This document shows, piece after piece, positions 1 through 3,756 of a DNA stretch of 6,003 nucleotides. This DNA is from an uncultured Oxalobacteraceae bacterium (GTDB lineage: Bacteria > Pseudomonadota > Gammaproteobacteria > Burkholderiales > Burkholderiaceae): the NCBI GenBank assembly GCA_946480015.1, contig CAMLIL010000164.1, positions 1 to 6,003 on the forward strand, given 5' to 3'. The notes below the pieces were generated by a model. It was not told where the DNA came from. It did not search any database and saw nothing but the letters and a program-made list of their open reading frames with translations. The first letter of the stretch is position 1; each line of letters opens with the position of its first letter. The position numbers and the translations under genes were made by a program.

Positions 1-837
1 GTTGTGGCTGCCGCCGAAGGTGTGGCTCCAGGGCAGCCAGTCGAGCAGCACGGGCGGCTTGTCGCCCAGGCAGGGAAAGGTTTGCAGCAGCATTTGCTGG
101 TTGCTGCACAGCATACGCTGGGTGGTGATGACGGCCTTGGGCAGCTTGGTCGACCCGGACGTGAACAGGAACTTGGCGATGGTGTCCGGGCCGCTGGCGC
201 GGTTGGCCGCATCCACGGCCGTACGCGGGGTGGTGGCCAGCAGCGCGGCCAGCGGCATGCTGGCGCGCCCGGCGTCGCCATGATCGATGACGATCTGCAC
301 GTCGTCGGCCACGGTGGCCGCCAGCGCCTTGGCGCAGGCGCTGCCGTCGCTGGCGTAGACCATGCCGGGCGTGAGGTGTTTCACGAAATGGGCCAGCTTG
401 CTGAAATCGCCAGCCTGGGTGGAAGCGGCCGGCGACACCGGGCAATACGCAATGCCCGCATACATGGCGCCCAGCGCCAGTTGCAGGTGCTGCAAGTCGT
501 TGCCGGACAAGATCATCAGCGGGCGCTCGGCCGACAGGCCGCGGTCCAGCAGGGCCTGGCCGATGGCGCGCGCATCGGCCAGCATCTGGCGGTAACTGAT
601 GCTCTGCCACTGGCCGTCGGGACCGCGCCGCGCCGCCATGGTGCGCTCCGGATACTGCTCGGCGCCGCGCACCAGGCAGTCGGTCAGGCGCTCCGGATAG
701 GCGCCCAGCGCTTCGGTCGATACCAGGCGCCAGTTGCCGTGGCCATCGGCGGCCACCGTCACCGGCGCGCCGCCGACCCGGACCGGGCGGTAGCGCGACA
801 GGTTGAGCGCGCCGGCCGTAAGGGGGAGCTGGGTCAT
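1..837 (-). CDS. fcs: Feruloyl-CoA synthetase (4-hydroxycinnamate--CoA ligase), N-terminal part, runs off the left edge
   Basis: Adenylate-forming (ANL superfamily) ligase that activates ferulate, and usually p-coumarate and caffeate, to the CoA thioester with ATP; cytoplasmic first step of the pathway. I translated the minus strand from the ATG at 837-835: 279 codons are open to the window edge, and the family is usually about 600-630 residues, so roughly the C-terminal half is missing here. Seen: the phosphate-binding A3 motif TSGSTKLPKAV at residues 226-236, followed by a TTQRMLCSNQQM stretch, and a DWLPWSHTFGGSHN motif at 266-279; both are characteristic of feruloyl-CoA synthases rather than of general acyl-CoA ligases. 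The start is supported by an AAGGAG Shine-Dalgarno 9 nt upstream. It is third in the ech-vdh-fcs operon, 14 nt after the vdh stop. Oddity: Lys231 stands where many ANL enzymes have Gly in the A3 loop. Family assignment is firm; exact substrate range is inferred from the neighbours. Confidence 0.9.
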   Translation of the reverse strand, partial: MTQLPLTAGALNLSRYRPVRVGGAPVTVAADGHGNWRLVSTEALGAYPERLTDCLVRGAEQYPERTMAARRGPDGQWQSISYRQMLADARAIGQALLDRGLSAERPLMILSGNDLQHLQLALGAMYAGIAYCPVSPAASTQAGDFSKLAHFVKHLTPGMVYASDGSACAKALAATVADDVQIVIDHGDAGRASMPLAALLATTPRTAVDAANRASGPDTIAKFLFTSGSTKLPKAVITTQRMLCSNQQMLLQTFPCLGDKPPVLLDWLPWSHTFGGSHN

Positions 838-846
838 TGCGCAACG

Positions 847-852
847 CTCCTT
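847..852 (-). promoter_or_regulatory. Shine-Dalgarno of fcs, overlapping the vdh stop codon
   Basis: On the minus strand TGAAGGAG reads as the vdh stop (TGA, 854-852) running into AAGGAG, which shares the final A of the stop. It lies 9 nt before the fcs ATG. This geometry suggests translational coupling of vdh and fcs and decides the fcs start. Confidence 0.7.
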
Positions 853-2306
853 CAGACTGGATAGTGGCGATGGCCGCTCTGGATGGTGATCCAGCGCAGT
901 TCGGTAAATTCGGCAATGCCGGCCTTGCCGCCGAAGCGGCCGTAGCCGCTTGCCTTCACGCCCCCGAACGGCATTTGCGCTTCGTCCGCCACCGTGGAGC
1001 TGTTGATGTGGCAGATGCCCGATTCGACCCGGCGCGCCAGTGCCATCGCGCGCGCGACATCGCGGCTGAAAATCGCCGCCGACAGCCCGTATTCGCCGGC
1101 ATTGGCTTCGGCCAGCGCGGCTTCGTCGCCGTCGACCCGGACAATCGTGACGACGGGGCCGAACGATTCTTCCTGCACCACCGCCATGGCGGGCGTGACA
1201 TGGTCGAGGATGGCCGGTTGCAGCACGTTGCCGTCGTTTTCGGCCAGGCCGCAGACCAGGGTGGCGCCCTTGGCGACGGCGTCGCCGACCATGGCGGCCA
1301 CGCGCTGGGCGGCCGAGGCGTCGACCATGCCGCCCAATACCGCGCCTTCGGTACCCGGTTTGCCGGCGCGCAGGGTCGCCGTCTTGACGCGCAGTTTTTC
1401 GACGAACGCATCGGCCACCTTGTGATCGACGATGATGCGGTCGGTGGACATGCAGATCTGGCCCTGGTTGAAGAAGGCGCCGAAGGCGGCCGCCTGCACG
1501 GCTTCGTCGAGGTCGGCGTCGTCGAGAATCAGCAGCGGATTCTTGCCGCCCAGTTCCAGCACCACCGGTTTCAGGTGTTGCGCGGCTTGCAGGGCGATGA
1601 TGCGGCCCACCTTGGTCGAGCCGGTGAAGTTGACGCGTTTCACGGCAGGGTGGGCGATCAGGCGCGCCACCACGGCGGCGGCGTCCTGCGGCGCATTGCT
1701 CACCACATTGACCACGCCGGCCGGGAATCCGGCATCTTCGAACACCTTGCCGATCAGGCGGTGCAGGGCCGGGCACACTTCCGAGGACTTGAGCACCACG
1801 GTATTGCCGCAGGCAAGCGGCAGGGCGACGGCGCGGGTCCCCAGGATGACCGGCGCATTCCAGGGCGCGATGCCGAGCACCACGCCGCAGGCCTGGCGCA
1901 TGCCCATGGCCATCAGGCCCGGGACGTCCGACGGGATCACTTCGCCGCCGGTCTGGGTGGTCATGGCGGCGGCTTCGCGCAGCATGCCGGCGGCCAGCAT
2001 GACGTTGAAACCGTACCAGCCGGGCACGCCGCCCGCCTCGGCCACGCCCGCGGCGATGAATTCGGGCGCGCGCGCTTCGAGCGCGTCGGCAGCCTTGAGC
2101 AAGAGCTTGCGCCGTTCGCCCGGTCCCTTGGCGGACCAGGCCGGGAAGGCCGCCTGGGCGGCGGCGACGGCCGCGTCGGCATCGTCCAGGCTGGCGGCCG
2201 CCGCCACCGAGGCGGTGTCGCCGGTGGCGGGGTCGATGCGCTGGTAGGTGGCGCCGGTGGAGGCGGGGCGGTCCTGGCCGCCGATCAGCAAACGGGCTTC
2301 AAGCAT
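852..2306 (-). CDS. vdh: Vanillin dehydrogenase (aromatic aldehyde dehydrogenase, NAD(P)-dependent)
   Basis: Complete 484-residue aldehyde dehydrogenase superfamily enzyme, close to the roughly 480 residues usual for vanillin dehydrogenases. It oxidises vanillin to vanillate (with p-coumarate or caffeate as source, 4-hydroxybenzaldehyde or protocatechualdehyde) in the cytoplasm. Seen: APWNAP with the oxyanion-hole Asn150; the cofactor-binding VLKSSE lysine at 173; Rossmann-type FTGSTKVG at 227-234; LELGGKNP with general base Glu251; the nucleophile Cys285 in GQICMSTDR; EESFGPV with Glu380; and PFGGVKASGYGRFGG near the C-terminus. The GQICMSTDRI form of the active-site motif is the one seen in vanillin/benzaldehyde-type dehydrogenases. 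The start is supported by AGGAG 7 nt upstream of the ATG. It lies between ech, which makes the aldehyde, and fcs, which makes the CoA ester, so vanillin dehydrogenase is favoured over other aromatic aldehyde dehydrogenases; the precise substrate is inferred from context. Confidence 0.93.
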   Translation of the reverse strand: MLEARLLIGGQDRPASTGATYQRIDPATGDTASVAAAASLDDADAAVAAAQAAFPAWSAKGPGERRKLLLKAADALEARAPEFIAAGVAEAGGVPGWYGFNVMLAAGMLREAAAMTTQTGGEVIPSDVPGLMAMGMRQACGVVLGIAPWNAPVILGTRAVALPLACGNTVVLKSSEVCPALHRLIGKVFEDAGFPAGVVNVVSNAPQDAAAVVARLIAHPAVKRVNFTGSTKVGRIIALQAAQHLKPVVLELGGKNPLLILDDADLDEAVQAAAFGAFFNQGQICMSTDRIIVDHKVADAFVEKLRVKTATLRAGKPGTEGAVLGGMVDASAAQRVAAMVGDAVAKGATLVCGLAENDGNVLQPAILDHVTPAMAVVQEESFGPVVTIVRVDGDEAALAEANAGEYGLSAAIFSRDVARAMALARRVESGICHINSSTVADEAQMPFGGVKASGYGRFGGKAGIAEFTELRWITIQSGHRHYPV

Positions 2307-2313
2307 GGCGTAT

Positions 2314-2318
2314 CTCCT
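2314..2318 (-). promoter_or_regulatory. Shine-Dalgarno of vdh
   Basis: AGGAG on the minus strand, 7 nt before the vdh ATG at 2306-2304. It directly follows a CCA/CAC-rich near-repeat in the ech-vdh spacer and fixes the vdh start. Confidence 0.65.
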
Positions 2319-2335
2319 GGTGGTGATGGTGGTGG
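2318..2335 (-). repeat. Short imperfect 9-bp tandem (CCACCACCA / TCACCACCA) before the vdh ribosome-binding site
   Basis: The minus strand reads CCACCACCATCACCACCA, two 9-nt units differing at one position, inside the 43-nt ech-vdh spacer. Its last base is the first base of the vdh AGGAG. It is G-free on the mRNA strand and so probably unstructured, which could keep the ribosome-binding site accessible. No known element is recognised, and it may simply be low-complexity sequence. Confidence 0.4.
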
Positions 2336-2349
2336 CTGGTTGACGCGTC

Positions 2350-3183
2350 TCAGGCGCGTTTGTAGGTCTGCAGACCGGGCTTGATGGTCTTATCGTCCAG
2401 GAATTGCTTCAGGCCCTGGGCGCGTCCTTTTTCCGGATCGCGGTAATTGGACTGGTCGACCTTGGCGTACAGGTAGTCCTCGTTCTGTTCCCAGCTGAAT
2501 TCGCGGCAGCGCTTGAAACCGTTCTTGGCGATGCGCAGCACCACCGGCGCCTTTTCCAGCAGCTTGCCGGCCAGTTCGACCACGGCGGCGCGCAGCTCGG
2601 CGCGCGGCACGCTCTTGTTGACCAGCCCCATCTCGGCAGCTTGCTGGCCGGTAAAGGTGTCGCCGGTCATGATGTAATGCAGCGCGGCGCGATGGCCCAT
2701 GGTGTCGGCCACGGCCTTGCTGACCAGGTTACCCGGTGGAATACCCCAATTGATTTCCGACAGGCCGAACACCGCTTCGTCGGCGGCGATGGCCAGGTCG
2801 CAGGCCACCAGGGGCGAGAACGCGCCGCCGAAGCACCAGCCGTTGACCATGGCGATGGTCGGCTTGCTGTACATGCGCAGCAGCTTCCATTGCCACTGCG
2901 AGCAGTCGCGCCGCATTCTTTCCTGGTAGATTTCGGGCTGGCCGTCGGTTTCACGGAAGTATTCCTTCAAGTCCATGCCGGCCGTCCAGGCGTCGCCCGC
3001 GCCGGTCAGGACCAGCACGTGGGCGTCGTTGTCGAGCTCGATGGTTTCCAGGACGTCGATCATTTCGCGGTTCAGGGTCGGGCTCATGGCGTTGCGCTTC
3101 TCAGGGCGGTTCAGCGTGACCCAGGCGATGCCGTCGGCAACGTCCACTTTAACAGTACTCCAACGACTTTCGTAGCTGCTCAT
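2350..3183 (-). CDS. ech: p-Hydroxycinnamoyl-CoA hydratase/lyase (feruloyl-CoA hydratase/lyase)
   Basis: Complete 277-residue crotonase-superfamily enzyme that hydrates feruloyl-CoA and cleaves the adduct to vanillin and acetyl-CoA, shortening the side chain without beta-oxidation. Length and residues match the well-studied Pseudomonas HCHL/Ech (276 residues) almost position for position: Met70 and Gly120 sit where the oxyanion-hole backbone amides are expected, Ser123 and Glu143 (in LSEINWG) where the catalytic pair is expected, and Tyr239 where the residue recognising the 4-hydroxyl group is expected. Further hallmarks are VTLNRPEKRNAMS at 22-34, AGMDLKEYF at 68-76, NGWCFGGAFSPL at 114-125 and the C-terminal WEQNEDYLYAK. 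The ATG at 3183-3181 is preceded by AAAGAG, 8 nt away. It is the first gene of the ech-vdh-fcs operon and divergent from a MarR regulator. It is clearly this enzyme rather than a generic enoyl-CoA hydratase. Confidence 0.97.
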   Translation of the reverse strand: MSSYESRWSTVKVDVADGIAWVTLNRPEKRNAMSPTLNREMIDVLETIELDNDAHVLVLTGAGDAWTAGMDLKEYFRETDGQPEIYQERMRRDCSQWQWKLLRMYSKPTIAMVNGWCFGGAFSPLVACDLAIAADEAVFGLSEINWGIPPGNLVSKAVADTMGHRAALHYIMTGDTFTGQQAAEMGLVNKSVPRAELRAAVVELAGKLLEKAPVVLRIAKNGFKRCREFSWEQNEDYLYAKVDQSNYRDPEKGRAQGLKQFLDDKTIKPGLQTYKRA

Positions 3184-3216
3184 TTTGATTTCTCTTTATA
3201 GTAAATTAATCTCAGG

Positions 3217-3244
3217 TTGCTTGATATGTGCTTTATATTATATT
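3217..3244 (+). promoter_or_regulatory. Predicted promoter of the marR gene, overlapping the ech promoter
   Basis: The plus strand shows TTGCTT (3217-3222) and TATATT (3239-3244, 5 of 6 consensus bases) with a 16-nt spacer. The -35 is weak (3 of 6); an alternative -35, TTGATA at 3221-3226, has a better hexamer but no well-spaced -10. Transcription would begin near 3251, inside the 3250-3264 inverted repeat, which would allow autoregulation. The -10 elements of the two divergent promoters overlap on opposite strands. Confidence 0.4.
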
Positions 3245-3264
3245 CTGCGTTGCCCGCCAGGCAA
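3237..3264 (-). promoter_or_regulatory. Predicted sigma70-type promoter of the ech-vdh-fcs operon
   Basis: The minus strand shows a perfect -10 TATAAT (3242-3237) and a -35-like TTGCCT (3264-3259, 4 of 6 consensus bases) separated by 16 nt, in an AT-rich gap between two GC-rich genes. The start point would fall near 3230, leaving an untranslated leader of about 45 nt with an AAAGAG ribosome site. Predicted by eye; no experimental support. Confidence 0.6.
3250..3264. promoter_or_regulatory. 15-bp inverted repeat, candidate operator for the MarR regulator
   Basis: The plus strand reads TTGCCCGCCAGGCAA: perfect 5-bp arms TTGCC/GGCAA around a 5-bp centre. Size and symmetry fit a dimeric winged-helix regulator. 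It contains the ech -35 element and part of the spacer, and covers the predicted marR start point, so a bound repressor would block both genes. Assignment to this MarR protein is inference from position. Confidence 0.45.
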
Positions 3265-3292
3265 GGGCTTTTTACATACATTCCTTTACGTT

Positions 3293-3751
3293 ATGAAACA
3301 TCATCCGAGCACCGCCGAAGCCAACAAACCCAGCGGCATTGCCTATCTGATCGGCCGGCTCGACCACGTGCTCAGCCGGCGGCTGCGCGACAGCCTCGGC
3401 GGCCTGGGCTTGACGGCTGCCCAGTACACCGCGCTGTCGGTCCTGCACACCCAGCAGCAGCTGTCCAATGCCCAGCTGGCCGAGCGTTCGATGATTTCGC
3501 CCCAGGCCGCCAACGAAATGGTCAAGGCGATGGAAGCGAAAGGCTGGATCGCGCGCCAGCCGGACGCCAATCACGGCCGCATCATTCATTTGCGCCTGAC
3601 CGAGCAGGGCGTGGCCCTGTTGCGCGAGGGCGACGCCGCCGTGGCGGTGCTCGAACGCACCATGCTGGCCGGGTTTGACGACGCCGCCCGCGGCGACCTG
3701 CACGCCCAGCTGCGTGCGCTGCTGCGTTCGCTGAGCGCCATCGTTCTCTAA
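3293..3751 (+). CDS. MarR-family transcriptional regulator, probable hydroxycinnamate-responsive repressor (FerC/FerR-like)
   Basis: 152-residue winged-helix protein, the normal MarR length. An N-terminal dimerisation helix region (about 12-38) precedes the conserved LTAAQYTALSVL segment (40-51). The helix-turn-helix SNAQLAERSMISPQAANEMVKAMEAKGWI lies at 58-86, and the wing has the family signature with D91, H94, G95, R96 and the LT pair at 102-103. A C-terminal helical tail follows. I start at the ATG at 3293: the reading frame opens further upstream with a TTG at 3185, but that extension would cover the promoter region and encodes nothing MarR-like. No clear Shine-Dalgarno precedes the ATG, suggesting low expression. 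MarR proteins divergent from ferulate genes (FerC in Sphingobium, FerR in Pseudomonas) respond to feruloyl-CoA or related thioesters; the same role here is inferred from position. It converges on the fusion gene with a 5-bp gap. Confidence 0.9.
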   Translation: MKHHPSTAEANKPSGIAYLIGRLDHVLSRRLRDSLGGLGLTAAQYTALSVLHTQQQLSNAQLAERSMISPQAANEMVKAMEAKGWIARQPDANHGRIIHLRLTEQGVALLREGDAAVAVLERTMLAGFDDAARGDLHAQLRALLRSLSAIVL

Positions 3752-3756
3752 CTCCC

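Noticed and set aside
4..864. Plus-strand open frame (286 codons) antisense to fcs
   Set aside because: Composition is a GC-rich shadow. The minus strand gives a continuous feruloyl-CoA synthetase reading with family motifs to the window edge.
837..2384. Long plus-strand open frame (515 codons) antisense to vdh
   Set aside because: Its product is rich in His, Arg, Gly and Ala with no family motif, typical of the antisense reading of a GC-rich gene. The opposite strand encodes a complete aldehyde dehydrogenase with all catalytic residues.
2404..3201. Plus-strand open frame (265 codons) antisense to ech
   Set aside because: No domain features. The minus strand carries a textbook Ech with every key residue, and this frame would also run through the ech start region.
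3195..3205. TTTA-TAG-TAAA inverted repeat in the ech leader as a second operator
   Set aside because: The arms are only 4 bp and made of A/T in an AT-rich region, so chance is likely.
3185..3292. Upstream TTG start giving marR 36 extra residues
   Set aside because: The extension covers the AT-rich divergent promoter region, has no ribosome-binding site and encodes residues not typical of MarR. The ATG at 3293 gives the normal family length.
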